Both the position numbers and the translations under genes were made by a program. This document shows, piece after piece, positions 36,734 to 46,074 of a stretch of DNA of 64,000 nucleotides. How positions within the stretch are numbered: the stretch's first letter is position 1; each line of letters opens with the position of its first letter. The notes under the pieces were generated by a model. It was given only the letters and a program-made list of their open reading frames with translations. It searched no databases and was not told the origin of the DNA. This DNA is from CAMDPA01 sp964574325 (GTDB lineage: Bacteria; Pseudomonadota; Alphaproteobacteria; Rhizobiales; Hyphomicrobiaceae). The DNA lies in NCBI GenBank assembly GCA_964574325.1, contig CAZNMY010000004.1:1-64000 (forward strand). The letters run 5' to 3'.

Positions 36734-37513
36734 ATGAACCTCGGTATCTCAGGCAAACGCGCGCTCGTCATCGGCGGCAGTCGCGGCATGGGGCGCGCCT
36801 GCGCGGCAGCCCTCGCGGCCGAAGGCGCCGAAGTCTATATCGTCGCCCGCAAGCTACCGGTCCTCGAGAAAGCCGCCGCAGAGATCGCAGCCGCCACCGC
36901 CGCGAAGGTCGTGCCCGTGCAGGGCGACATCACCACACCCGAAGGCCGTGCCGCCGCGCTCACCGCTTGCCCCGCGCCGGACATCCTCATCAACAACGGC
37001 GACGGCGAGCCGCCCGGCGACTTCCGCGAGTGGGACCGCGCCCGCTGGATCACGGCGCTCGACCGCATGATGCTCGCGCCCATCGAGATGATCCGCCTGA
37101 CGGTGGACGGCATGATCGACCGCCGCTTCGGCCGCGTCGTCAACATCGTCTCGCGCAGCGTGAAGATCCCCCAACTCGAACTCGGCCTGTCGAATGGCGC
37201 ACGCTCGGGCCTCGTCGGCTTCTGCGCCGGTCTCGCACGCCAGACGATTGCGCACGGCGTCACCATCAACAACATCCTGCCCGGCATCGTCGCGTCCGAT
37301 GCCCAACGCGACCACGTCCAGGGTCTCGTCGAGATGACCGGCCGCCCGTTCGAGGAAATCTGGGCCGAGCGCAGCCGCCGCAACCCTGCCGGCCGCTACG
37401 GTGACCCCGAAGAGATCGGCGCCTACGCTGCTTTCCTGTGCTCGGCGAAAGCCGGCTTCATCACCGGCCAGAGCCTTCTGATCGACGGTGGCGAGTATCC
37501 CGGCACCTACTGA
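36734..37513 (+). CDS. SDR family oxidoreductase with atypical active site
   Basis: A 259-residue Rossmann-fold SDR. The cofactor loop GGSRGMG is intact and the C-terminal FITGQSLLIDGGEYPG is typical. The active site is not: aligning the FCAGLA/GLVGF helix, the YxxxK motif reads SNGAR (Ser153, Arg157), though Ser140 of the triad is kept. NNAG also reads NNGD. So it may use a different chemistry or be a binding protein; a subgroup of Hyphomicrobiales SDRs shows this pattern. Start at 36734 follows the GGGGGAAAAGAGAAG site. Confidence 0.83.
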   Translation: MNLGISGKRALVIGGSRGMGRACAAALAAEGAEVYIVARKLPVLEKAAAEIAAATAAKVVPVQGDITTPEGRAAALTACPAPDILINNGDGEPPGDFREWDRARWITALDRMMLAPIEMIRLTVDGMIDRRFGRVVNIVSRSVKIPQLELGLSNGARSGLVGFCAGLARQTIAHGVTINNILPGIVASDAQRDHVQGLVEMTGRPFEEIWAERSRRNPAGRYGDPEEIGAYAAFLCSAKAGFITGQSLLIDGGEYPGTY

Positions 37514-37517
37514 GCAC

Positions 37518-37817
37518 CTACTGGGCGTCTGCGGCGATCCAGGCCGGCGTGCCCAGGTCCTCCTTGAAGGCGAAACGCTTCAGGTGCTCGATCACCACCC
37601 GTTCGGTATGCTGCAGCCGCTCGGTGTCGCCCGCCTCGACCATGATCTCGAGGCCTGTCTCGTCCGCCGCCAGCCGGCACATGCGGCTGTCGTCGAACCG
37701 GATCGAGCCGGCTTCCGGCGTGAATTCAACCTCCAGCTTGTGCCCCCAGTGCTTGCACAACTGCTGCAGGTAGCGGCTTCCGAGACTGGTCGGGACGCGG
37801 GTGCGCGATGTCTGCAT
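37518..37817 (-). CDS. DUF2218 domain protein
   Basis: A 99-residue soluble protein of the DUF2218 family, recognisable from SRYLQQLCKHWGHKLEVEF and IRFDDSRMCRLAADETGLEI, then the VVIEHLKRFAF segment. In other bacteria DUF2218 proteins are often found beside siderophore or iron transport genes; no such genes are adjacent here. AAGGAAC lies upstream of the ATG. Its stop is four bases from the convergent SDR stop. Confidence 0.87.
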   Translation of the reverse strand: MQTSRTRVPTSLGSRYLQQLCKHWGHKLEVEFTPEAGSIRFDDSRMCRLAADETGLEIMVEAGDTERLQHTERVVIEHLKRFAFKEDLGTPAWIAADAQ

Positions 37818-38029
37818 GGAAAAAAAGTTCCTTATGAATACCGATGGTTACGCACGCGGTTCGGATATCGGTGGTGACGGCTCTCGCAATCGGGCGGTAT
37901 CGATCCGGCGCGGCTTCGACGCGTTGAAGCCGTGCAGGAGAGATGGCGGATCTCGGTCAACGCGGCTACACTGAATTATCCGTCGCCCGGGCGCCCGTCG
38001 GCAGCCCCTGAATTGCACAGGACTCCGTC

Positions 38030-39019
38030 ATGCGAACAGCAAAAGTGCTATCTCTGGCCGCCGCCGCGAGTCTCACGCTCAGCTTCACTATGATGATGAG
38101 CAACGCAGTTTCGGCCCAGACGTTCCCGGCCAAGAACGTAACCATCGTCGTCCCATTCCCGCCGGGCGGGTCGGTTGACGGCGTCGCGCGCCTGTTGGCC
38201 GGCGAGTTGTCGGAAAAGACGAAGAAGTCCTTCATCGTCGAGAACCGAGCAGGAGGCGCGGGCGGATCGGTCGGCTCGGCCAGCGTGTTGCGCTCCGACG
38301 CGGACGGCCACACACTGCTCTTCAATGCGTCGATCCACGTCATCACGCCGATCATCAACGCCAATATCAAGTACGACGTGGTCAATGACTTCACCCACGT
38401 CGCGCAGGTCGCTGCCGGCCCGCTGCTGGTGATGACGCATCCTTCCGTTCCCGCGAACAATCTGAAGGAGTTCTTCGAGCCCCTGAAGGCAGACCCGAAG
38501 AAATATACCATCGCCACGACAGGTCTTGGCTCGGCCGGACATCTCACGGTCGAGTTCCTGAAGTTGCAGACCAAGGTGGTGTCACCGACATTGCCCTATC
38601 GCGGCGCAGGACCGGCCCTCAACGATCTCGTTGGCGGCCACATCCACTTGCTTGCCGATCCGATGCTGTCGGCCCTCCCGAACGTCAAGGCGGGCAAGCT
38701 CAAGGCGCTTGCGGTGACCACAGTGAAGCGCACGCCGCTCGCGCCGGATGTTCCGACCGTCGAGGAGAACGGCCTGCCCCCGTTCGAGATGGTCTCCTGG
38801 TATGCCGTGTGGGGCCCGAAGGGCCTCGATGCAGGTGCCTTGTCGTTCCTGGGCAAGCATATCGCGGATGTTGCCGGCTCGGCGGCCTTCAAGGATAGGC
38901 TCGCCCCGCTCGGTTTCGAAGCGACCTATCGCAACTCAGCCGACCTGCGCGCCTACATCGTCGACGAGATGAAGCGCTACGATCCGATCATCAAGGCTGC
39001 GAAGATCGAAGTGAAGTAG
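38030..39019 (+). CDS. Tripartite tricarboxylate transporter substrate-binding protein (TctC/Bug family)
   Basis: A 329-residue periplasmic binding protein with a Sec signal peptide ending near VSAQ at about residue 30. The mature N-terminus PAKNVTIVVPFPPGGSVDG, ENRAGGAGGS and GLGSAGH are Bug hallmarks. Membrane components are absent. It is followed 81 bases later by the molybdopterin oxidoreductase on the same strand, so the ligand may be the substrate of, or feed into, this catabolic region. Confidence 0.92.
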   Translation: MRTAKVLSLAAAASLTLSFTMMMSNAVSAQTFPAKNVTIVVPFPPGGSVDGVARLLAGELSEKTKKSFIVENRAGGAGGSVGSASVLRSDADGHTLLFNASIHVITPIINANIKYDVVNDFTHVAQVAAGPLLVMTHPSVPANNLKEFFEPLKADPKKYTIATTGLGSAGHLTVEFLKLQTKVVSPTLPYRGAGPALNDLVGGHIHLLADPMLSALPNVKAGKLKALAVTTVKRTPLAPDVPTVEENGLPPFEMVSWYAVWGPKGLDAGALSFLGKHIADVAGSAAFKDRLAPLGFEATYRNSADLRAYIVDEMKRYDPIIKAAKIEVK

Positions 39020-39100
39020 CGGTTGCGCCACCGCACTACACGCAATGCGCGCCAAGAAGACTGGCTGATCGTAAGTGCAGGAAACGGGGAGGAATTGGGC

Positions 39101-41470
39101 ATGGATATTCCCGAGATCGCCAATCTGGAAGCCGGTCCGGGAGCGGCTTCAGCGCCACTCCCGACGGTGTCCTCCCCGTTGGTGGCCACCCATTGGGGGA
39201 TCTATCGCGCGCGCATGGATGATGGCAGCGCCGTGGCGCTCGATCCGATCTCGGCTGATCCGGACCCGTCGGCCATCGGCTCCGCGATGCTCGGCGCCCG
39301 GATGTCGCCCGCCCGCATCTTGCGCCCCGCCGTCCGCAAATCGTTTCTCGAGCGCGGCCACAAGGCGGGCGGTGCGCGCCGCGGCGGCGAGCCGTTCGTC
39401 GAGGTCGATTGGGAGACCGCGATCACACTTGCCGCCGCCGAACTCGATCGGGTTCGCAAGCAGCATGGCAACTCCGCCATATACGGCGGCTCTTACGGAT
39501 GGGGCAGCGCCGGCCGCTTCCATCACGCAGGCACGCAGGTTCACCGCTTCCTCAACGCCATCGGCGGCTACACGCGCAGCGTCCAGAATTATTCGTTCGC
39601 CGCCGCCGACGTGATCCTGCCCCACGTCCTCGGCACCACGCAGGGTCTCGCTGCCGGTCACACCCCCTGGGGTATGCTCGCCGGCCATTCGCAGCTCGTC
39701 GTCATGTTCGGCGGCATGCCTGTTCGCAATGCGCAGGTCTCGAACGGCGGCATCGTCCGCCATGCGACGCCGGCTGGTATCCGGTCTGTCCGCGACGGCG
39801 GCGCACGCTTCGTCAACATCTCGCCGCTGCGCGACGACGCGCTCGCCGATATCGACGCAGAATGGCTCGGCATCCGCCCGAACACAGACACCGCCCTCAT
39901 GCTGGGCCTAGCCTACGTTCTGCTGACGGAAAACCTCTACGACCAGCAGTTCATCGAGCGCTACACGGTCGGCTTCGACAAGCTCGCAGCCTATATCTCG
40001 GGCGATTCCGACGGCACGCCGAAATCGCCTCAATGGGCAGCAGAGATCACCGGCATGTCCGCTGTCGCCATTCACGGGCTTGCCCGCGAGATGGCGCGCA
40101 AGCGTACGCTCATCGCGGTCGCCTGGGCCCTGCAGCGCGCCGACCACGGCGAGCAGCCGATCTGGATGGCGGCAGCCCTCGCGTCGATGGTCGGCCAGAT
40201 CGGTCTGCCCGGCGGCGGCGTCGGCTACGGCTACTCCGCATCCGGCGGCATCGGCATCAATTCCTCGACGGTCACGTGGCCGTCGATGTCGCAAGGCAAG
40301 ACCCGCGTCGATGACTTCATTCCCGTGGCCCGCGTGACCGACATGCTGCTCGGGCCAGGAACGCAATTCGACTACAACGGCAAGCGCTACACCTATCCCG
40401 ATATCAAGCTCGTCTACTGGGCCGGCGGCAATCCGTTCCATCACCATCAGGATCTGAACCGGCTGATCGAAGGCTGGCGCAAGCCCGAGACCGTCATCGT
40501 CCACGACCACTACTGGACCGCGCATGCACGCCACGCCGACATCGTTTTCCCTTCTGCGATGATGATGGAGCGCAACGACATCGCCGCATCCGGCCGCGAC
40601 AACTTCATCTCTGCCTCCCACCGCGTCTGCACGCCGCCGCCCGGCGTGCGCACCGACTACGAGACCTTCCACGAATTGAGCCGCCGCCTCGGCGGTGAAC
40701 CCGAATACAGCGAAGGCCGCGACGAGGCCGCCTGGGTCCGCCACCTCTACGCCGAGGCGCGGAAAAAGGCGGCATCAGCCGGCCAGACCCTGCCGGAGTT
40801 CGACGACTTCTGGCGCGACGGCGTCGCCGAGGTGACCACACATCCGCCCGAGCCGCTGCTGTCGAAGTTCCGCGCCGATCCCGTGAAGAACAAGCTGGCT
40901 ACTCCGTCCGGCCGGATCGAGCTGTTCTCCGAGCGCATCGCTTCGTTCGGCTACGAGGACTGCCTCGGCCATCCTGCATGGCTGCCGCCTAAGGAGTGGC
41001 TCGGCGCGCCGATAGCCAACCGGTATCCGCTGCATCTTCTGTCGAACCAGCCGCCGCGCAAGCTGCACAGCCAGTACGACCATGGCAGTCACGCGCGGGG
41101 TCTGAAAATCAACGGGCGCGAGCCCGTGCGGCTCAATCCTGCAGACGCAGCCGAGCGCGGCATCAAGCAGGACGACATCGTGCGCATCTTCAATGCGCGC
41201 GGCGCCGTTCTCGCTGCCGCTGTCCTCGATGACGCGCTGCGCCGGGGCGTCGTGCAGCTCTCGACCGGCGCCTGGTACGATCCGGCCGATCCCGCCGGCA
41301 GCGGCTCGCTCGACAAGCACGGCAATCCCAACGTGCTCACGCCGGACCATGGTACGTCGAAACTGGCGCAGGCGCCGAGCCCCAATTCTTGCCTCGTCGA
41401 GATCGAGCGCTACGAGAGCGTGCCGCCGCCGATCACCTGCTTCGATCCCCCGCCGTTCGCTGGTTCGTAG
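39101..41470 (+). CDS. Molybdopterin-dependent oxidoreductase (DMSO/biotin sulfoxide reductase type)
   Basis: A 789-residue molybdoenzyme of the DMSO reductase family, BisC/TorA/DorA subgroup. The segment YGGSYGWGSAGRFHHAGTQ contains the Ser that ligates Mo in this subgroup; MGD-binding stretches (WAGGNPFHHHQDLNRL, LHLLSNQPPRKLHSQYDHG) and the C-terminal NVLTPD are conserved. No Fe-S Cys motif is seen at the N-terminus and no twin-arginine signal, so the protein is predicted cytoplasmic like BisC. Start at 39101 follows GGGGAGGAATTGGGC. Its TAG stop lies inside a REP-like repeat. Confidence 0.9.
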   Translation: MDIPEIANLEAGPGAASAPLPTVSSPLVATHWGIYRARMDDGSAVALDPISADPDPSAIGSAMLGARMSPARILRPAVRKSFLERGHKAGGARRGGEPFVEVDWETAITLAAAELDRVRKQHGNSAIYGGSYGWGSAGRFHHAGTQVHRFLNAIGGYTRSVQNYSFAAADVILPHVLGTTQGLAAGHTPWGMLAGHSQLVVMFGGMPVRNAQVSNGGIVRHATPAGIRSVRDGGARFVNISPLRDDALADIDAEWLGIRPNTDTALMLGLAYVLLTENLYDQQFIERYTVGFDKLAAYISGDSDGTPKSPQWAAEITGMSAVAIHGLAREMARKRTLIAVAWALQRADHGEQPIWMAAALASMVGQIGLPGGGVGYGYSASGGIGINSSTVTWPSMSQGKTRVDDFIPVARVTDMLLGPGTQFDYNGKRYTYPDIKLVYWAGGNPFHHHQDLNRLIEGWRKPETVIVHDHYWTAHARHADIVFPSAMMMERNDIAASGRDNFISASHRVCTPPPGVRTDYETFHELSRRLGGEPEYSEGRDEAAWVRHLYAEARKKAASAGQTLPEFDDFWRDGVAEVTTHPPEPLLSKFRADPVKNKLATPSGRIELFSERIASFGYEDCLGHPAWLPPKEWLGAPIANRYPLHLLSNQPPRKLHSQYDHGSHARGLKINGREPVRLNPADAAERGIKQDDIVRIFNARGAVLAAAVLDDALRRGVVQLSTGAWYDPADPAGSGSLDKHGNPNVLTPDHGTSKLAQAPSPNSCLVEIERYESVPPPITCFDPPPFAGS

Positions 41471-41566
41471 GTTGGGTCGAGCCCTGCGAGGCCCAACATT
41501 CGCACGGCCTTCCGTGAATTGTTGGGCCGCAGCCCACTGGAGGCGCGGTCCTTGACCCGACCTACG
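41466..41566. repeat. REP-like palindromic element, copy 3
   Basis: A 101-base palindrome with ends CGTAGGTTGGGTCGAGCC and CTTGACCCGACCTACG and an inner GAGGCCCAAC/GTTGGGCC pair. The stop codon of the molybdoenzyme (TAG, 41468-41470) is inside the left end. Termini match copy 1 at 18549. Confidence 0.75.
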
Positions 41567-41627
41567 CGGAGTGTGCTCTAAGCTGAAAGTGGATTTGCGG
41601 CATTCCGCCAACTGGACCGAGGTAGGC

Positions 41628-42608
41628 ATGAAATTTGGTGTGACGCTATCGAACCGCGGCGTGCTCGTCGGCCTGACGACGACGAAGGCCCTGCTTCAAC
41701 TGGCTGATGCGGTCGAGGCATCTCCGCATATGGATTCCGTCTGGTGCGGTGACGCGCTGTTCGTAAACCGTCGCCTCGACGCCCTGACGCTTCTCGCCGC
41801 CGTTGCCGGCCGCACCGAGCGCGTCTTGCTCGGCCCCGCCTGCATGGGCTCGTTCGCCCTTCGCAACCCGATGGTGCTCGCCTACGAGTGGGCCTCGCTC
41901 GATGTCATTTCCGGCGGCCGCACGCGCATGGTCGCGTGTTCGGGCGGCGGCACCGGCCCCGTCTGGGAGGCCGAGACCCAGGCCATGGGCTTCAAGTCGG
42001 AAGACCGTCACAAGATGATGGTCGAAGCGATGGCGGTGATGCGCCATCTCTGGACCAGAGACAATGAGCCGTTCGAGGGCCAGTTCTGGAAATTCAAGGA
42101 CATCACGCTGGAGCCCAAGCCGGTGCAGAGCCCATGCCCGTTGTGGATGGCGACGAACGCCGGCCGCCAGATCCGCGGCGAGGTGCAGATGGCCGGTTCC
42201 GACTTCGCACTGAAGCGCGTCGGCCGCATCGCCGATGGCTGGATGACGCATTCGGTGAGCCGCGAGGGCTTCACGAAGTCCTGGCAGATGATCCTCGACG
42301 CAGCGAAGACAGCGGGCCGCGACACCTCGAACTTCGATCACGTCCTCTACCATCACATCAACGTCGGCGAAGACCCCGAAGCCTGTCTCGCCGATTCCAA
42401 GAAGTTCCTGGATCTCTATTACGGCGCCGACTACACGCGTGAGCGCCTCGAAGGCTGGCTCACCTATGGCTCGCCGCAGCGCTGCATCGAGGACCTGAAG
42501 CGCTGGAAGGAAGCGGGCTGCAAGCGCATCACGTTCCGCATCTCGACGATGGGCGACCCCATGCAGCAGTTGAAGCGCGTGACCGAGGAAGTGCTGCCGT
42601 TCGTCTGA
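41628..42608 (+). CDS. LLM class flavin-dependent (possibly F420-dependent) oxidoreductase
   Basis: A 326-residue luciferase-like TIM-barrel oxidoreductase. Typical segments are SVWCGDALFVNRRLDALTLLAAVAGRT, LGPACMGSFALRNPMVLAYEWASLD, GGRTRMVACSGGG and the C-terminal GSPQRCIEDLKRWKEAGCKRI. LLM enzymes use FMNH2 or F420H2; the next gene is cofC, which favours F420. Start at 41628 follows GAGGTAGGC. Substrate is unknown; the CoA-ester genes downstream suggest a step in organic-acid catabolism. Confidence 0.85.
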   Translation: MKFGVTLSNRGVLVGLTTTKALLQLADAVEASPHMDSVWCGDALFVNRRLDALTLLAAVAGRTERVLLGPACMGSFALRNPMVLAYEWASLDVISGGRTRMVACSGGGTGPVWEAETQAMGFKSEDRHKMMVEAMAVMRHLWTRDNEPFEGQFWKFKDITLEPKPVQSPCPLWMATNAGRQIRGEVQMAGSDFALKRVGRIADGWMTHSVSREGFTKSWQMILDAAKTAGRDTSNFDHVLYHHINVGEDPEACLADSKKFLDLYYGADYTRERLEGWLTYGSPQRCIEDLKRWKEAGCKRITFRISTMGDPMQQLKRVTEEVLPFV

Positions 42609-42650
42609 TGCCCGATTGCAGAAGCAAAACTGAGAGGGAGTGAGACGCCG

Positions 42651-42698
42651 ATGCCAAGACCGGCTGACAACGCTGGTGCGCCGGGAGTGTTCGTCTGA
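42651..42698 (+). CDS. Possible 15-residue leader peptide coupled to cofC
   Basis: A mini-ORF reading MPRPADNAGAPGVFV with a good ribosome site (GAGAGGGAG) upstream, whose TGA overlaps the cofC ATG as TGATG. cofC itself has only a distant GGGAG, so its translation may depend on this leader. The last 12 bases (GTTCGTCTGATG) exactly repeat the end of the LLM gene at 42599-42610. It may be a real leader or the trace of a small duplication. Confidence 0.4.
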   Translation: MPRPADNAGAPGVFV

Positions 42699-43418
42699 TG
42701 CACGCGATCGTCATCCCGTTTCGCGGCGCGGCGACGGGAAAGTCCCGGCTGTCTGCTGGCATCTCGGACGCCGCCCGCCGACAGATCGCCCGCGCGATGT
42801 TCCAGCACGTGCTGAACGTAGCCTGCGCGACCTCCCCTGCGCGCCAGGTTCTCGTGGTCACGGGCTCCCGAACCGCGAGCGCCATCGCGCGACGTTGCGG
42901 CGCTGGCGTGCTGCGGGAAGTCTCGACCGGTCAGAACGAGGCGGTGGAGCAGGCTTTCGAACATTTGCGATCTCGAAGCGCGACTAGCGCGGCCGTCGTC
43001 TCCGCCGACCTGCCGCTCTTGAAGAAGTCCGATCTGAGATATCTCGAATGGTGCGCGCGCGAGGGCGCAGTCGCAATCGCGCCGGACCGCATCGGCAGCG
43101 GCACCAACGCACTGGCGATGCCGCTTGGCGTTCCGTTCGTATTCCATTTCGGCGCCGATAGCCGGCATCTCCACGTCGGTCGGGCGCGAATGCTGAGGGC
43201 GCGGATCCGGTTTGCTCGCCAGATCGGACTGGTATCGGACGTCGATACCCCTGCTGAACTGCACCTGCTTTCCGATCCTGCCGCCCTCTCGACATTGCCA
43301 CGGGTCGCGTCGCCCGCTTATCGCGCCCTCACATGGTCGGGCAACTCGATGCGAGCCGCACTCGAAACGGTCGATGCCGCGACGGCTGCCGCTCTGCCCG
43401 GCCGCGGGAGAACCGCAC

Positions 43419-43426
<8 letters not shown>
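42698..43426 (+). CDS. cofC: 2-phospho-L-lactate (or PEP/3-PG) guanylyltransferase CofC/FbiD
   Basis: A 242-residue nucleotidyltransferase of the CofC family, which activates 2-phospholactate, phosphoenolpyruvate or 3-phosphoglycerate with GTP for coenzyme F420 synthesis. Diagnostic motifs: N-terminal PFRGAATGKSRLS, the metal-site SADLPLL, and APDRIGSGTNALAMP, then FHFGADSRHLH. A C-terminal extension of about 35 residues is Ala/Arg rich. It overlaps the CaiB gene by 8 bases and follows the LLM gene, so an F420-linked reaction is likely in this pathway. cofD, cofE and fbiC are not in the window. Confidence 0.85.
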
Positions 43427-44594
<1,168 letters not shown>

Positions 44595-44601
44595 ATCTCC
44601 A

Positions 44602-44638
44602 CTCTCCTCGATGGGTAGGGGACGGGGGTGGGGTAAAA
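44602..44638. repeat. GC-rich palindromic element, half copy
   Basis: CTCCTCGATGGGTAGGGGAC followed by GGGGGTGGGGT resembles one arm of the elements at 36600 and 45152 without its partner. It lies between the CaiB and MaoC genes. Confidence 0.5.
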
Positions 44639-44682
44639 CTGCGGTGGGCTGAAACCGCCCGGCGTCGAAAAGGAGCACTCGA

Positions 44683-45141
44683 ATGCGCACTGTCGGCATC
44701 GGCTTCTACTGGAACGACCTGAAGGTCGGCGAGCAGTTCCGCACGCTCAATCGTACGATCACCGAAGCCGACATCGTGCAGTTCATCGGCGTCACCGGCA
44801 TGGTCGAGACGCTGTTCACCGACCTGTCGTTCGCCGAGACCCACGGATCGATCAAGGGCCGCGTTTCGCCGGCAGCGCTCGTCTATACGATCATCGAAGG
44901 ATTGCTCTGCCAGGCGACGATGCAGACCACGGGCCTTGCACTACTCGAAGTCGAGAAGAAGGTGCTGAAGCCCGTCTTCGCGGGCGACACCATCCACGCC
45001 GAAGTCGAAGTCACCGGCATCCGCCCGACGTCGAAGGGCAATCGCGGCATCGTCACCACACAGAACAACGTGATGAACCAGAAGGGCGAGATGGTCATCA
45101 CCTATCGCGCCGTCCGCATGATGGCCGGGCGTCCCAATTAG
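44683..45141 (+). CDS. MaoC-like hot-dog fold protein, catalytic dyad missing
   Basis: A 152-residue hot-dog fold protein of the MaoC/R-hydratase type (YWNDLKVGEQF, TITEADIVQFIGVTG at the N-terminus; PVFAGDTIHAEVEV later). The hydratase motif GDxNPxH is replaced by GMVETLF at residues 39-45, so the catalytic Asp and His are Met40 and Phe45. It may be a thioesterase or CoA-ester binding protein rather than a hydratase. AAAGGAGC precedes the ATG. It sits in the CaiB-SDR-BadI order. Confidence 0.82.
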   Translation: MRTVGIGFYWNDLKVGEQFRTLNRTITEADIVQFIGVTGMVETLFTDLSFAETHGSIKGRVSPAALVYTIIEGLLCQATMQTTGLALLEVEKKVLKPVFAGDTIHAEVEVTGIRPTSKGNRGIVTTQNNVMNQKGEMVITYRAVRMMAGRPN

Positions 45142-45151
45142 CATCGCAAGG

Positions 45152-45257
45152 TCCCCCTCCCCCTTGTGGGGAGGGGATAGGGGTGTGGGTGCCACTGAAC
45201 CCGCTCCCCTTGTTTCTCCACCCCACCCCCGCCCCCTCCCCATCGAGGGGAGGGGAG
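45152..45257. repeat. GC-rich palindromic element, copy B
   Basis: Hairpins CCCCTCCCCCTTGTGGGGAGGGG and GCCCCCTCCCCATCGAGGGG type, joined by GGGGTGTGGGT/CACCCCACCCC arms. Same architecture as the element at 36600. It fills the gap between the MaoC gene and the BadH-like gene. Confidence 0.72.
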
Positions 45258-45274
45258 ATTTCCGAGGCCATCAC

Positions 45275-46042
45275 ATGCGCGGATTGAAAGACAAGGTCGT
45301 CGCCGTCACCGGCTCGGCATCGGGCATCGGGCGGGCCATCGCACTCCGCTTCGGTGCGGAAGGCGCGCTCGTGGCCCTGCTCGACATCAACGAGACCGGC
45401 GCCAAAGACGTAGCCGAGACGATCGTCGCGGCCGGCGGCAAGGCGCTCGTGTTCAAGGTGGACATCACAGCTCGCGCCAGCGTCGAGGCAGCGGTCGATG
45501 CCGTCGAGAGCACCGCAGCCCCGATCGATGTTCTCGTCAACAATGCCGGCTGGGACATCCCGATCCCGTTCGTCGATACCGACCGCGCCTTCTGGGACAA
45601 GGTGATCGCGATCAATCTCTACGGCCCGCTCAACATGCACCACGTCGTCGTGCCGCGCATGATGGCGCGCAAGAAGGGCCGCATCGTCAACATCGCATCG
45701 GACGCGGGCCGCGTCGGCTCATCCGGCGAAGCGGTCTACTCTGCCTGCAAGGGCGGCATCATCGCCTTCACGAAGACGATCGCGCGCGAGGCGGCCCGCG
45801 CCAACATCAACGTCAACTGCGTTTGCCCCGGCCCGACCGACACGCCGTTGTTCGACGCGTTCAAGGCACAGTCGGCCGACGGCGCCAAGATCGCCGAGGG
45901 CCTCGCGCGCGCGATCCCGTTCCGCCGCCTCGGCCAGCCCGACGACTACCCCGGCATCGTCGCCTTCCTCGCTTCCGACGATGCGGGCTACATCACCGGC
46001 CAGGTCATCTCGGTCTCAGGCGGTCTCACCATGCACGGTTGA
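45275..46042 (+). CDS. SDR, 2-hydroxycyclohexanecarboxyl-CoA dehydrogenase (BadH)-like
   Basis: A 255-residue SDR with intact TGSASGIG cofactor motif, NNAGWD, Ser in NIASDAGRVGSSG, and Tyr155/Lys159 (VYSACKGG). The stretches VNNAGWDIPIPF, NMHHVVVPRMMARKKGRIVN, DAGRVGSSGEAVYSACKGG and VSGGLTMHG are strikingly like BadH of Rhodopseudomonas, which oxidises 2-hydroxycyclohexanecarboxyl-CoA to the 2-keto form. The next gene is BadI-like, supporting the assignment; I leave the symbol blank because the substrate ring may differ. Confidence 0.85.
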   Translation: MRGLKDKVVAVTGSASGIGRAIALRFGAEGALVALLDINETGAKDVAETIVAAGGKALVFKVDITARASVEAAVDAVESTAAPIDVLVNNAGWDIPIPFVDTDRAFWDKVIAINLYGPLNMHHVVVPRMMARKKGRIVNIASDAGRVGSSGEAVYSACKGGIIAFTKTIAREAARANINVNCVCPGPTDTPLFDAFKAQSADGAKIAEGLARAIPFRRLGQPDDYPGIVAFLASDDAGYITGQVISVSGGLTMHG

Positions 46043-46074
46043 TGAGGGTTTCAGCCAATTCACGGAGCAATCCC

